Below are positions 25,664-35,356 of a stretch of 64,000 nt of DNA, in pieces; positions within the stretch are counted from its first letter, which is position 1, and each line of letters opens with the position of its first letter. Where the stretch lies: positions 33,498 to 97,497 of the forward strand of contig CAJUMQ010000006.1 of assembly GCA_910587035.1 (NCBI GenBank), given 5' to 3'. The notes beneath the pieces were generated by a model. It had not been told where the DNA came from. It did no database searches and saw only the letters and a list, made by a program, of their open reading frames with translations. Made by a program: the position numbers and the translations under genes. The stretch is from an uncultured Desulfovibrio sp. (GTDB lineage: Bacteria > Desulfobacterota > Desulfovibrionia > Desulfovibrionales > Desulfovibrionaceae).

Positions 25664-26450
25664 CCTCTCTCCACGCGCCAGGCAGATACTTGCCAGCGTG
25701 GACGTCATTCTTGCGGAAGACACAAGGCGCGCAATGTGGCTTCTGGCTCAATGCGGCATCAGGGCTGCCAGGGTAATCAGCCTTTTTGAGCATAATGAAG
25801 ATGAAAAGCTGCCGGGAATCCTAGCGGAACTGCGCAAGGGGATATCCATGGCCCTTGTTTCTGATGCCGGCACGCCACTGCTTTCCGACCCAGGCTACAG
25901 GCTTGTGCGTGCATGCCGCAAGGAGGGTATTGCGGTGTCTCCTGTGCCGGGTCCATCGGCACCTGTGGCTGCGCTTTCGGCTTGCGGAATTGCGCCGCTG
26001 CCCAGCACATTCCTTGGTTTTCTGCCCAGAGGCCGCAAAAATCGCGCCGATCTTTTCAGCGGTTTTGCCCATTGTCCAGGCACGCTTGTATTTTTTGAAC
26101 GTAAGGACCGGCTGGCGGAGAGTCTTGCCATAGCCGCAGAAACACTGGGGGAAAGGGAAATTTGCATCTGCCGCGAGTTGACCAAGACTCATGAGGAATT
26201 TATTCAGCTAAAACCAGGCCAGACACTGCCGGACAATCTGGCCGGTGAATTGACCATTGTCATTGGCCCCTCCACCCATCCCGCCAGAATGGACGCGGAA
26301 ACCGCGGCCGGGATTATCCGGCTGGAGTTGCAAAATGGCAAGGGGGCAAAGCAGGCATCAGTAAATGCAAGACAAAAATGCCAGGGCTGGAGCGCGGCAG
26401 AGCTCTACAAACTGGCCATGGAAATCAAAAATGGCGAATTGGCGGAGTAG
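25605..26450 (+). CDS. rsmI: 16S rRNA (cytidine1402-2'-O)-methyltransferase
   Basis: A 281-residue tetrapyrrole-methylase-fold enzyme that modifies the decoding centre of 16S rRNA. Seen are LWIVATPIGNPDDLSPRA, AEDTRRAMWLL, LVSDAGTPLLSDPGYRLV, VSPVPGPSAPVAALS and the FFERKDRL segment. The C-terminal helical domain has YKLAMEI. The start overlaps yraN by 59 nt; the alternative ATG 25629 would lose the first strand. Last gene of the trmD-group operon. Confidence 0.95.
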   Translation: MPLNATSLWIVATPIGNPDDLSPRARQILASVDVILAEDTRRAMWLLAQCGIRAARVISLFEHNEDEKLPGILAELRKGISMALVSDAGTPLLSDPGYRLVRACRKEGIAVSPVPGPSAPVAALSACGIAPLPSTFLGFLPRGRKNRADLFSGFAHCPGTLVFFERKDRLAESLAIAAETLGEREICICRELTKTHEEFIQLKPGQTLPDNLAGELTIVIGPSTHPARMDAETAAGIIRLELQNGKGAKQASVNARQKCQGWSAAELYKLAMEIKNGELAE

Positions 26451-26519
26451 CGGGGTTTCTCCGGCAGGCAATGGGGTTCTTACAGAATACTTTTTTCCGG
26501 CTATCCAGAAGGAGGAAAC

Positions 26520-28634
26520 ATGTCCATAGGCAAGCAAATTGGTCTTGGCTATTGTGTGATTATTGTTTTTGCGCTCGTTTTGGGCCTGCAGAGCATCTGG
26601 TCCATGCGTGACGCCGCGGATGTTTCTGAAAACATAGCTTCGGACAGAATACCGAGGCTGATCTCCTGGAATGAAATGCAGAACGATATTCTGCGCGCAG
26701 GCTATTATTCCATCTCCTATTATGAGGGTGGCGGCGATGACAATATTGCCCAGATCTTCAAGTTTACACAGGAGCTGCGCCAGGAGATCGCCAATCTTGA
26801 AAAATACAATGCAAAAATCCATTTTGAAAATACGGCCAAAGCCATTAATCAGCTAAAGGAAAATGTGGAGGCCTATGAAGGCCTGGTACAGCTGATGCAG
26901 TCCGTGCGTCAGGAGGCCTTTAATACCATGGAATCCATGGGAAAATCCGGCCATACCGTGCTTGGCAAGTTTGAGGGCATGCTGGAGACAATGGCCGAAA
27001 CCCAGTCCTCATTCATCAGATCCGGCAATGAGGCCGATGCCCTGCTTTATGCCCGCAACATGGCTGCCACCAATGCCGTTTATGCCCGTATTGCCTCATT
27101 GGTGGAGAATCTTCTTACAGCCGCGCAAAAACGTGATCTGGCCATGCTGGAGAAAATCGAACAGGATCTTCCTGTCATAGCCAAACAGGCCAGGGCCATC
27201 CATGAAAATTTGCGCAGGCAGGAATGCAGGGATCTTTTTTCAGGAGCCCAGAAATCATACAGTGTCTTTTCCGATGAGGTACACAGGCTGATTGGTCTTT
27301 TGCGCAATTTCATCGAAATAGGTGAACAGCGCAAAACCCAGTACCAAAGCATGTATGAGCAGTCCGAACACATGGTCACACTTACCACAGGCAACACAGA
27401 AAAAAATGTCAAGCAGGCCTGGGACAACCTGAGCCGCTCTGTAACTATTGCCATCATCATCCTGGCATGTGTTCTTGTGCTTGGCATTCTTGTGGCCCTA
27501 ATCAATACGCGCATGATTGTAAGGCCTCTGGCGCAGACGCAGCAATTCGCCCAGGGTGTGGCCAGTGGCGATCTGGACAGGGAGCTTAATGTTCGCCGCC
27601 GGGACGAAATAGGCATGCTTGCGGATGCCTTGCGCAGCATGGTGGACAATCTCAAGAAAAATATTGCGGAGGCAATGCAGAAATCAGCAGCGGCGGAAAA
27701 GGCGGCAGATGCGGCCAACAAGGCTACCGAAAAGGCCAATGAAGCCGCCCGCCAGGCTGAAAGGGCCAAAAGGGATGGAATGCTGGCGGCCGCCAACGAG
27801 CTAGAAGGCATGGTTGAAATAATTTCCTCAGCATCCACGGAACTTTCCGCCCAGATAGAGCAGTCCGGTCGCGGCGCTTCGGAATCCGCCCAACGTCTGC
27901 AGGAGGCGGCCACAGCCATGAATCAGATGAATGCCACGGTTCAGGAAGTGGCAAGAAATGCCAGCGCAGCCTCCACTGCCTCAAGTGATACCAGGGCCAA
28001 AGCCGAAGCCGGAGAGCATGTTGTTGGCGAGGTTGTGAAAAGCATTGGCGCTGTTCAGGAAGTATCCCTGCAACTCAAGGATGACATGCTTCAGCTCAAT
28101 GAGCGCGCCCAGGACATCAACAGGATCATGGGCGTGATATCCGACATTGCGGATCAGACCAATCTTCTTGCCCTCAATGCCGCAATAGAAGCCGCCCGCG
28201 CAGGTGAGGCGGGACGCGGTTTTGCTGTGGTGGCCGATGAAGTGCGCAAGCTGGCGGAAAAAACCATGGCTTCCACCATTGATGTCAGCAATGCCATCCG
28301 CGCCATCCAGGAGAGTACTGGCAAGAGCCGGGAGGCCGTGGAAAATGCCGTGCACCGCATCGACGAGGCAACCAGACTGGCCAATGAATCCGGCATGGCG
28401 CTAAACGAGATTGTCTCTACCGTGGATTCCACCAGCGACCAGGTACGGGCAATCGCCGCGGCAAGCGAGGAGCAGTCCGCCACAAGCGAGCAGATCAATA
28501 GATCCATAACCGAGCTCAATGATATGTCCCAGCTCAGCGCGGACGCCATGCGTGAGGCGACCCAGGCTGTCATGGATCTGGCAAACCAGGCTCAAAATCT
28601 GACAGCGCTCATTCATCAAATGAAAAACGGTTAA
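26520..28634 (+). CDS. Methyl-accepting chemotaxis protein
   Basis: A 704-residue membrane chemoreceptor. TM1 lies at about 7-28, a helical periplasmic sensor at about 30-300, TM2 at about 305-325, then HAMP (about 327-380), an Ala/Lys/Glu-rich coiled coil, and the signalling domain. The highly conserved hairpin tip NLLALNAAIEAARAGEAGRG and FAVVADEVRKLAEKT are at about 540-580. The C-terminus ends IHQMKNG, so no CheR/CheB-binding pentapeptide is present. The ligand is unknown; the sensor looks like a four-helix-bundle type. AGGAGG precedes the ATG. It is 9 kb from the cheB-cheA cluster. Confidence 0.95.
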   Translation: MSIGKQIGLGYCVIIVFALVLGLQSIWSMRDAADVSENIASDRIPRLISWNEMQNDILRAGYYSISYYEGGGDDNIAQIFKFTQELRQEIANLEKYNAKIHFENTAKAINQLKENVEAYEGLVQLMQSVRQEAFNTMESMGKSGHTVLGKFEGMLETMAETQSSFIRSGNEADALLYARNMAATNAVYARIASLVENLLTAAQKRDLAMLEKIEQDLPVIAKQARAIHENLRRQECRDLFSGAQKSYSVFSDEVHRLIGLLRNFIEIGEQRKTQYQSMYEQSEHMVTLTTGNTEKNVKQAWDNLSRSVTIAIIILACVLVLGILVALINTRMIVRPLAQTQQFAQGVASGDLDRELNVRRRDEIGMLADALRSMVDNLKKNIAEAMQKSAAAEKAADAANKATEKANEAARQAERAKRDGMLAAANELEGMVEIISSASTELSAQIEQSGRGASESAQRLQEAATAMNQMNATVQEVARNASAASTASSDTRAKAEAGEHVVGEVVKSIGAVQEVSLQLKDDMLQLNERAQDINRIMGVISDIADQTNLLALNAAIEAARAGEAGRGFAVVADEVRKLAEKTMASTIDVSNAIRAIQESTGKSREAVENAVHRIDEATRLANESGMALNEIVSTVDSTSDQVRAIAAASEEQSATSEQINRSITELNDMSQLSADAMREATQAVMDLANQAQNLTALIHQMKNG

Positions 28635-28640
28635 AAATAT

Positions 28641-28676
28641 GGCATATGCCGATGCCAACTCGGCATATGCCTTTAT
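28641..28676 (+). terminator. Rho-independent terminator after the chemoreceptor
   Basis: GGCATATGCCGA (28641-28652) and TCGGCATATGCC (28660-28671) form a perfect 12-bp stem with a 7-nt loop. TTTATT follows. Confidence 0.75.
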
Positions 28677-28751
28677 TCCAGTGGCGGGTCGCGTTCACAC
28701 TGCAGGGATAATTTTAAGACGTATATTCCAAAGTATTTGAGGAGTGGCCGC

Positions 28752-29036
28752 ATGCACATCAGAAAAACGGATCATGGCCTGGCCTGCGATGTCGTTGTCA
28801 ATATACCCCATGGCCTGCATGCACGCCCTTCCGCCAAAGTGGCTCAGGCCGCCCGAAAATACCAGTCCGAAATTATGGTAATCGGTGAAAATGGCGAGGT
28901 GGACGCAAAAAGCATGCTTGATCTGCTGTCGCTTGCCTCCCATGAAAATGCCAGGGTAACTGTTGTAGCCAATGGCCCGGATGCGGAGATGGCGCTTAAG
29001 GACATTTGTCAGCTTCTTGCCAGCCCCGGGGAGTGA
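28752..29036 (+). CDS. ptsH: Phosphocarrier protein HPr
   Basis: A 94-residue PTS phosphocarrier. The phosphorylated histidine is H23 in IPHGLHARPSAK. A serine lies in the KSMLDLLSLA helix at the position of regulatory Ser46 of Gram-positive HPr, though no HPr kinase is in the window. ATG 28752 is chosen because TGAGGAG lies 7 nt upstream; an in-frame TTG at 28737 is less likely. The stop is one base before ptsI. No sugar-specific EII gene is nearby, so a regulatory role or EII genes elsewhere must be assumed. Confidence 0.93.
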   Translation: MHIRKTDHGLACDVVVNIPHGLHARPSAKVAQAARKYQSEIMVIGENGEVDAKSMLDLLSLASHENARVTVVANGPDAEMALKDICQLLASPGE

Positions 29037-29037
29037 A

Positions 29038-30783
29038 ATGGCCAGAAAAGTAATCAGGGGGGTGCCTGTATCACCAGGAATAGCCATTGGCGAAATACAG
29101 ATACTGCCCGACGCCATTCTTTACGAAAAGAGGCATATCTCGTCCTCAGAGGTTGAAAACGAAATAGAGGCCATTAAAAATGCCAGCGCAACCGTTTGCG
29201 GCAGCCTTGAGGAAACTAGCGCCAATATTCCCCCCAACCTGTCGGAATATCATGACGTTATTGCAGCGCAAACTGAGCTGGCAAGAGATGCGCGCATTCT
29301 TGATGGTGCCATTGCCAGGGTGCGCCACAAAAAGATCTGCGCTGCCTGGGCTCTTTCTGAAACCATTGAGGAGCTGGCCTCCCTTTTCAAGTCCATGGCA
29401 GATCCATACCTCAGTGAAAGGGCTCAGGATATCAAGCTGATTGGCAAATGTCTGGGCTCGGCCCTCGGTGGCTGCGCTGCAGCGACACGGAATGATCTTG
29501 GCGGCATTCTGGCGGCCTATGATCTTTCACCGGCCCATGTCCTCAAACTTAAACTCGATGGCATACAGGCAATCCTGACTGTTGAGGGCGGCATATCCTC
29601 CCACACGGCCATCCTTGCGCGAGGCCTTAAAGTGCCCGCGCTGGTTGGCATATCCAGTCTCTTTGCCCATGCCCGCAACAATGCCACGGCCATTGTGGAC
29701 GCTTTTCGCGGCCAGATTATTCTCGATCCGGATGCAAGCGATCTTGAAAAATACCAAAAGTCTCTCAATCATTACAATCTTTTTGAACAAAACGCCAAAG
29801 ATGCCGCCAAATTGCCTGCCGTCACCGTGGATGGCAAAACTGTAAAGGTCAGGGCAAACATAGACAATCTCAGGGAGCTTTCTGCCCTGCCAAACTCCGG
29901 CGCGGCGGGCATAGGCCTATACCGCACAGAATTTTCATACCTTGGGGGCGAATTGCCTGACGAGGAATCCCTCCATAATGAATATTGCGCCATAATTGGC
30001 AGCGCCGGCAGTCAGAAAGTCATTTTCAGAACACTGGATGTAGGCGCGGACAAAATTTTGCCAGTACAGGAGGCCCTGCATGAACCAAATCCGGCCCTTG
30101 GTTTGCGGGGCATACGTTTTTGTCTCAAAAAAGAGGATATCTTCGTAACCCAGCTCCGGGCCATTCTCAGGGCCAGCCATGGAGCCAATGCGGCCATCAT
30201 GCTGCCAATGGTATCAACCCTTGCGGAAATTGCCGCCACACGCCAATTAATTGCCAAGATTACCGCTGATCTGGCCAGCAACGGCATACCCCATGCTCCA
30301 AACATTGAGCTGGGTGTGATGATAGAGACTCCGGCTGCGGTCATGATCAGCGATGCCATTGCCGCAAGCTGCGATTTCATCAGCATTGGCACAAATGATC
30401 TTTTGCATTATCTCATGGCCATAGATCGCAACAACAGGCATGTGGCCTATCTGCACGATCCTCTTCATCCAGCATTTATCCGCTGCCTGAAGCAGATTAT
30501 TGATTCCGCCCATAAACATGGCCGCGAGGTCTCAGTTTGTGGCGAACTTGCAGCGGATGCCGCCGGCATAGCGCTTCTGCTTGGCATGGACATAGATGCC
30601 CTCTCCGGCTCTCCGCGATTTGTGCCGGCCATCAAGCATATTCTGCGGAACCTCAATTCCCGTGATTGCGCCAGTCTTGCGCGTATGGCCATGGATGAGC
30701 AGGATGGTGAAAAAATCAAAAAGTTATTGGACGAGCTTTTGCACGACAGCGTGGATACAAGACTGCGCTTTATAATTCATTAA
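29038..30783 (+). CDS. ptsI: PTS enzyme I (phosphoenolpyruvate-protein phosphotransferase)
   Basis: A 581-residue enzyme I that takes phosphate from PEP and passes it to HPr. The active-site histidine falls exactly at residue 189 in GGISSHTAILARG. The PEP-binding domain shows GIGLYRTEFSYLG, LDVGADK, LGLRGIRFCL, MLPMVSTLAEI, and the catalytic CGELAADAAGIALLLGM. Length matches free enzyme I with no N-terminal GAF domain, so it is not the nitrogen-PTS paralog PtsP. ATG 29038 follows HPr by one base, in a tight two-gene operon. Confidence 0.96.
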   Translation: MARKVIRGVPVSPGIAIGEIQILPDAILYEKRHISSSEVENEIEAIKNASATVCGSLEETSANIPPNLSEYHDVIAAQTELARDARILDGAIARVRHKKICAAWALSETIEELASLFKSMADPYLSERAQDIKLIGKCLGSALGGCAAATRNDLGGILAAYDLSPAHVLKLKLDGIQAILTVEGGISSHTAILARGLKVPALVGISSLFAHARNNATAIVDAFRGQIILDPDASDLEKYQKSLNHYNLFEQNAKDAAKLPAVTVDGKTVKVRANIDNLRELSALPNSGAAGIGLYRTEFSYLGGELPDEESLHNEYCAIIGSAGSQKVIFRTLDVGADKILPVQEALHEPNPALGLRGIRFCLKKEDIFVTQLRAILRASHGANAAIMLPMVSTLAEIAATRQLIAKITADLASNGIPHAPNIELGVMIETPAAVMISDAIAASCDFISIGTNDLLHYLMAIDRNNRHVAYLHDPLHPAFIRCLKQIIDSAHKHGREVSVCGELAADAAGIALLLGMDIDALSGSPRFVPAIKHILRNLNSRDCASLARMAMDEQDGEKIKKLLDELLHDSVDTRLRFIIH

Positions 30784-30808
30784 ACCCTAACTGCCTCTGT
30801 TATCGATT

Positions 30809-31264
30809 ATGAGTAAAAAAAATTCTCCTTCTTCCATTGCTGTCAACAAGAAAGCCAGACATCTCTATGAACTTTCGGAATTTACGGAGGCTGGCATTGC
30901 CCTTACAGGCCCGGAGGTAAAAAGCATCCGCCTGGGCAAGGTGAACTTTGTGGACAGCTATGTGGAATTTAAAAATGGCGAGGCCTGGCTCAACTCCCTG
31001 CATGTGGCTCCATATGTTAATGGCGGCTATGTTCCCCAGGAGCCGGACAGACCTCGCAGGCTTTTATTGCACTCCAGGGAGATTGGCAGATTTGCGGCAT
31101 CTGTGGCCCAAAAAGGACTTACAGTGGTGCCTGTGCGCTTATATTTCAAAAACAGGCGCATAAAAATTGAAATTGCTCTTGGCAGGGGCAAAAAATTGCA
31201 CGATCACCGGGACACCCTGAAGCAAAGAGCAGCCGAGCGCGATGCGGCACGGGAGCTGGCCTAG
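30809..31264 (+). CDS. smpB: SsrA-binding protein
   Basis: A 151-residue partner of tmRNA in ribosome rescue. SIAVNKKARHLYELSEFTEAGIALTGPEVKS and the later RPRRLLLHSREI and GLTVVPVRLYFKNRRIKIEIALGRGKK match SmpB in order and spacing, shown here in part. The basic C-terminal tail (DTLKQRAAERDAARELA) is shorter than some but carries the usual DKR-type start. tmRNA itself is not seen in the 224-nt gap downstream. Confidence 0.97.
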   Translation: MSKKNSPSSIAVNKKARHLYELSEFTEAGIALTGPEVKSIRLGKVNFVDSYVEFKNGEAWLNSLHVAPYVNGGYVPQEPDRPRRLLLHSREIGRFAASVAQKGLTVVPVRLYFKNRRIKIEIALGRGKKLHDHRDTLKQRAAERDAARELA

Positions 31265-31488
31265 AGTATTTTCCGATTGAAAACAGGCAAATGGGTGGCG
31301 CTTCCTTTGAAGCGTCCGCGCAAAAGGGCGAGGAAAAATTGAATTTTTCATGCGCATGTCCCGTAACGCGGGGAAACGCCAGCGCGTATGGTTGAAACGC
31401 GTGGAGCGTATCAACTGATGGATGCTATAGAATCTTAAGAATCCCTAAACTGCCTTTGCGCTGGCTGCCTGCGGGACCCGCTTAAAAA
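31265..31488. other. Structured non-coding gap after smpB
   Basis: The gap holds several inverted repeats: CGCTTC-CTTT-GAAGCG (31299-31314), GAAAAATT-G-AATTTTTC (31333-31349), and CCCG-TAACG-CGGG around 31360. No reading frame with a ribosome binding site and no CCA-ended tmRNA could be found. It could be a structured RNA, a dispersed repeat, or the leader of comEC. Confidence 0.45.
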
Positions 31489-33969
31489 ATGGACAAAACC
31501 GCCTGGCCATTACCCAAAATTTGGCATTCATATCTGTCTGTTTGCATCGCAGGCATTCTGTCGGCAGTCTGGCCCATTGTCGGCATTGTCACCGCCCTGC
31601 TGGTTATCGGCATTGATCGCCGGCTTTGGCAACCGCTGTTTATGACTGTCGCCGTAAGCGTTTATTTCATTGCCTTTGGCTATGGCGCGCTGAGTTTCCA
31701 CCTCGCCCACACAGCCATGGCCAACCCGCCTCAATGGCTCTCCAGCAAAAAAGCCCAACGCATCATTGGCACAATCATCTCCGTGCGCCATCTGCCTGGC
31801 AAGAGGCTTTTGCTGCTACTGGAAAATGTCCGCCCAGTCGCCCGGCATGCAGGCGATTCATTGCCTGGTATATGCGCCTGGACATGGCAAAATCCCCCAC
31901 AGGATGTCTCTCCCATCCCTGGCCAGACGGCATCTTTTACCGCTGGCATCCGGCAGGCCAGAGGCTTTGCCAACTCCCCCAAAGGCAATTATGAAAACAT
32001 CGCCAAAAAAATCTATTGGCGCACAAATACTTTTGAAGATCGCGGCAAGCCAGTAATCGCAGGAGAACCTGAGTTTTTCGCCGCTATGCGGCACAGATTG
32101 CGCGCCAGATTTATAGCTGCCCTGGCGCCAATGGAAAGACGTGGGCATATGGACCAGGCAAGAGCCATTCTGCTTGCCCTGCTGTTTGGAGACCGCAGTC
32201 ATATTGAAAAAGAAACACAGGAGCATTTCTCAGCCGCAACCCTTGCGCACAGTCTCGCCCTGTCTGGCCAGCATCTCTGCATTGCCCTGCTTCTGGGTCT
32301 GGCAGTTGCTGGCATGTCCGGCAAACTGTGGCCGCGCCTTTATCTTTATTGTCCCAAGCCAGTGCTGATTGCCATGGCATCAATACCATTCGCCATAATT
32401 TATCTATGGATAGGCAATGCGCCGCCATCACTGATCAGAGCGGCAGTCATGCTCATGGTTTTCTGCTTCTGGCTCTGGCAAGGTCGCCCCTTCTGCCCTC
32501 TTGATCTGCTTTGCGCCACCCTTGGCATCATACTCCTGTTCAATCCTTTGGCCATTCTCGATACCAGCCTGCAATTGTCAGTATTATGTGTCGCAATAAT
32601 TGTATTAATAGGCTCAAGGCTGCCAAATATCCAGCCACTCTTTTCAAGGCTGATCCATGGATGGATTGCGCGGCCGGTCAGAGGCATTTTGCAAATACTG
32701 TGGATTTCACTAACCATTCAGATTTTTCTTTTGCCCCTGGTGATATCCAAATTTCACATGGCCGGCTTCTGGTTTCCGCTCAATGCCCTGTGGCTTCCAG
32801 CCCTTGGATTTATAGTGCTGCCATTGGCGGCAGCAGGTCTTTTTTTCGCCAGTGTGCCTCTGGATTTTACCAGACACCTGGCCAGTTTTTTACTTGATTG
32901 CGCAGCATATCCCTGTGAGTTGCTGCTCTGGTTTCTGGAAACCCTGGCAGGCAAAGGGCTGCTGACAGAACCGGTTTTCATGCTTCCACACTGGACAGTG
33001 TTCCCAGCTTTCGCCCTTCTGGCAGTTCTCCTGGCTGCCACAGGCATCAGGGCTACGACCAAAAATATAGGCCGGCTGCGCAGTTGCGCGCTACTGGCAA
33101 TAGCCTTTCTCGCCATTGCGCCCCTGCTGCGGCTTTGGGATTCATTTGACAAAAGAATCATTTTGTCAGCCCTTGATGTCGGCCAGGGGCAGTCCATACT
33201 TTTACGGTATGCTCCACGAGGGAGAATACTTCTGGATGGAGGGGGCATAAAAGCCTCGCGTATGGACACAGGACGGGACATTGTCCATCCCAGACTGGGG
33301 CTGAACACGCCACCGCGCATCCAGGCTATTTTAAACACCCATCCGGACTATGATCATCTGTCGGGACTGTTTCATATTAATGACAATTTCACACCTGACC
33401 TGTTTTTCCATAATGGCCATGAAACCGGTCAGGCGCTCAAGGAAAAGATGCGGCAGGTTGTCAAGGGGAACAATTCCCGGACTTTGTTTGCAGGTGATCA
33501 AATAATCCTGGGTGATCCAGAAAACAGGCTGCGGCTCAAGGTACTCCATCCTCCCGCAAGGGTTGAAAATGGCCAGCCTGTGGTTGACACTGACTGGTCT
33601 GGCAATGGCGCCTCACTCATTCTCAGGCTGGATCACAATGGCAAAGGATTGGCGCTTTTTACAGGCGATGCGGATATCAGCAGCCAATGGGAGATTATGG
33701 AAAGGCGACAGGACCTGGCTGCCAAAATTCTTTTTACGCCCCACCATGGCTCGGACAGAAACCTTTTGCCGGAACTTTACGAAAGCGCAAAACCCAGCTT
33801 GGCCCTGATAAGCTGCGGAGCTCAAAACCGCTGGCGCTTTCCTGGGAAAAATTTGCTGAAGTACCTGGCGGAGAATGACATCCCCGTGCTGGACACGGGA
33901 AAAAATGGCAGGATTGATGTGGTTTTCAGCCAAAATGGCGCCATGACAATTAAAACTGTAACGCCCTGA
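31489..33969 (+). CDS. comEC: DNA internalization-related competence protein ComEC/Rec2
   Basis: An 826-residue polytopic membrane channel for single-stranded DNA uptake. The N-terminal domain with several helices (about 10-70) is followed by an OB-like extracellular part. The competence domain (about 220-510) contains ATLAHSLALSGQHLCIALL. The C-terminal metallo-beta-lactamase-like domain (about 555-826) has ALDVGQGQSILLRY, LDGGG, NTHPDYDHLSG and TPHHGSDRN. The intact beta-lactamase motifs suggest a working nuclease-like domain. The ATG lacks a clear ribosome binding site. Other competence genes are absent from the window. Confidence 0.93.
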   Translation: MDKTAWPLPKIWHSYLSVCIAGILSAVWPIVGIVTALLVIGIDRRLWQPLFMTVAVSVYFIAFGYGALSFHLAHTAMANPPQWLSSKKAQRIIGTIISVRHLPGKRLLLLLENVRPVARHAGDSLPGICAWTWQNPPQDVSPIPGQTASFTAGIRQARGFANSPKGNYENIAKKIYWRTNTFEDRGKPVIAGEPEFFAAMRHRLRARFIAALAPMERRGHMDQARAILLALLFGDRSHIEKETQEHFSAATLAHSLALSGQHLCIALLLGLAVAGMSGKLWPRLYLYCPKPVLIAMASIPFAIIYLWIGNAPPSLIRAAVMLMVFCFWLWQGRPFCPLDLLCATLGIILLFNPLAILDTSLQLSVLCVAIIVLIGSRLPNIQPLFSRLIHGWIARPVRGILQILWISLTIQIFLLPLVISKFHMAGFWFPLNALWLPALGFIVLPLAAAGLFFASVPLDFTRHLASFLLDCAAYPCELLLWFLETLAGKGLLTEPVFMLPHWTVFPAFALLAVLLAATGIRATTKNIGRLRSCALLAIAFLAIAPLLRLWDSFDKRIILSALDVGQGQSILLRYAPRGRILLDGGGIKASRMDTGRDIVHPRLGLNTPPRIQAILNTHPDYDHLSGLFHINDNFTPDLFFHNGHETGQALKEKMRQVVKGNNSRTLFAGDQIILGDPENRLRLKVLHPPARVENGQPVVDTDWSGNGASLILRLDHNGKGLALFTGDADISSQWEIMERRQDLAAKILFTPHHGSDRNLLPELYESAKPSLALISCGAQNRWRFPGKNLLKYLAENDIPVLDTGKNGRIDVVFSQNGAMTIKTVTP

Positions 33970-33984
33970 CATGCCAGAGAAAAA

Positions 33985-34833
33985 TTATTTTTGGCAATTG
34001 GGACAATAAACTGTGGCCCTGCCGCCAATGCGGCACTTCTGCATGATATGGCCACATATTTTGCACTGCTCGCCTCCGCGTCCATAGGCCATAAAGGAAT
34101 TCTGAAATGCGCCAACATTGCCATCGGCATCACGATAATCCCGTATGGAGCTGCCGCACTGGGAGATGGAGCGTCTCAGCACATCCTGGATTGCCGCCAG
34201 CAGTTTCTCAACCTCCCCATCCTCAAGGCTGCCGGCCTTGCGCATTGGCAATAAGCCACTTTGAAAAAGCGCTTCATCCGCATAAATATTGCCGATGCCA
34301 GCAATGATTTTTTGATCGAGCAAGGCGGTTTTTAAGGGTCTGCCACCTTTGAGGCGCCGGGCCAACATATCCGCATTCATTTCAAGAGGCTCAGGCCCAA
34401 GCTCATGCCAGAAGGGCCATTTGGCAAGCAGGGGACCGGTGGCGGCGAAAATTTTGCCAAAGGTGCGGGTATCGTCAAAAAAAAGGCGAATGGAAGACCC
34501 ATCCTGCCGGTTCAAGTCAAAAAGGCAACGCGTGTGCCTGCCCTGTTCGTCATTTGCCTGTCTTGTGAATATGCGGCCTGTCATGCGTAAATGCACCACA
34601 AGATATTCGGGTAGGCGCCCTTTGCCTGCCATACTTGTGGGGGATAGATTCAGCACCAGCAGTTTACCACGGCGCCCGACCTTGTCTATGCGCATCCCGC
34701 AAAGAGATGTTAAAGGCAGACTCAGTGGATGCAGGGTGGAAGGCAGCAATAAAACCGCCCTGGTGAAGACGCAGTTATGAATATGGGGATAGAGACTGCG
34801 GGCCACAGTCTCCACTTCTGGCAATTCAGGCAT
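33985..34833 (-). CDS. mutM: Formamidopyrimidine-DNA glycosylase
   Basis: A 282-residue base-excision repair enzyme for 8-oxoguanine and FapyG. The N-terminus is PELPEVETVARSL, giving catalytic Pro1 and Glu2 after Met removal. The DNA-binding lysine is in VGRRGKLLVLNL. The helix-two-turn-helix segment GIGNIYADEALF is at about 170-181. The zinc finger C-x2-C-x16-C-x2-C (CKIC...CPNC) closes the protein. It overlaps rimM by 8 nt and is the last gene of ffh-rpsP-khpA-rimM-mutM. Confidence 0.97.
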   Translation of the reverse strand: MPELPEVETVARSLYPHIHNCVFTRAVLLLPSTLHPLSLPLTSLCGMRIDKVGRRGKLLVLNLSPTSMAGKGRLPEYLVVHLRMTGRIFTRQANDEQGRHTRCLFDLNRQDGSSIRLFFDDTRTFGKIFAATGPLLAKWPFWHELGPEPLEMNADMLARRLKGGRPLKTALLDQKIIAGIGNIYADEALFQSGLLPMRKAGSLEDGEVEKLLAAIQDVLRRSISQCGSSIRDYRDADGNVGAFQNSFMAYGRGGEQCKICGHIMQKCRIGGRATVYCPNCQK

Positions 34834-35356
34834 CGTATATGTCCAGAAGCCCTTCGGGAGGACTTATAATGATTCTGCGATTCTGCAGATCAATGGATTC
34901 AATGAAACATGCCTGGGCAGGGAAGAGAATCTCCCGGCGGCTGTCATCGGTGATGGCCCAAATTTCCTGATTTGCCGGAAATTCAATATGATCGAGAATC
35001 CCGACTGTCTGGCCATTTGGGAGGATAACTTGACATCCTGGCAGATCTTGAAGGTAGACCTCGTTTTCAGCCAACGGAGGCAGTTGATCCCTGGGCATAA
35101 AAATTTTGGAGCCATTGAGCTTTTCAGCGGTGCTGCGATCATTCACTCCCTCAAGGAGCATGAGCAGGCGCCCCTTGTGGGGTCGCAGACCACTTATGAT
35201 AAAACTCAAAGGCCCCTGCTGCGGGCTTTGCAGAAATATTCTATCGTTGACTTTTGGCGTGGCATTAGCATGCCAGTCAACTGTCAACTCCCCTTTTATG
35301 CCATGCGCCCTGCCAATCATTCCCATTTGCAGCATGCCTGCGCAATCGGGATTCAT
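34826..35356 (-). CDS. rimM: 16S rRNA processing protein RimM
   Basis: A 176-residue ribosome maturation factor for the 30S head. The N-terminal barrel has MGMIGRAHGIKGELTVDW, and the PRC-barrel half has NEVYLQDLPGCQVI and VGILDHIEFPANQEIWAI. The C-terminal FIESIDLQNRRIIISPPEGLLDI matches the family. It overlaps khpA by 4 nt (ATGA) and mutM by 8 nt. TrmD, its usual downstream partner, lies about 10 kb away on the other strand. Confidence 0.95.
   Translation of the reverse strand: MNPDCAGMLQMGMIGRAHGIKGELTVDWHANATPKVNDRIFLQSPQQGPLSFIISGLRPHKGRLLMLLEGVNDRSTAEKLNGSKIFMPRDQLPPLAENEVYLQDLPGCQVILPNGQTVGILDHIEFPANQEIWAITDDSRREILFPAQACFIESIDLQNRRIIISPPEGLLDIYDA

Noticed and set aside
31265..31488. 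tmRNA (ssrA) beside smpB
   Set aside because: No acceptor ends, CCA or tag-coding frame; the gap is too short for a normal tmRNA.
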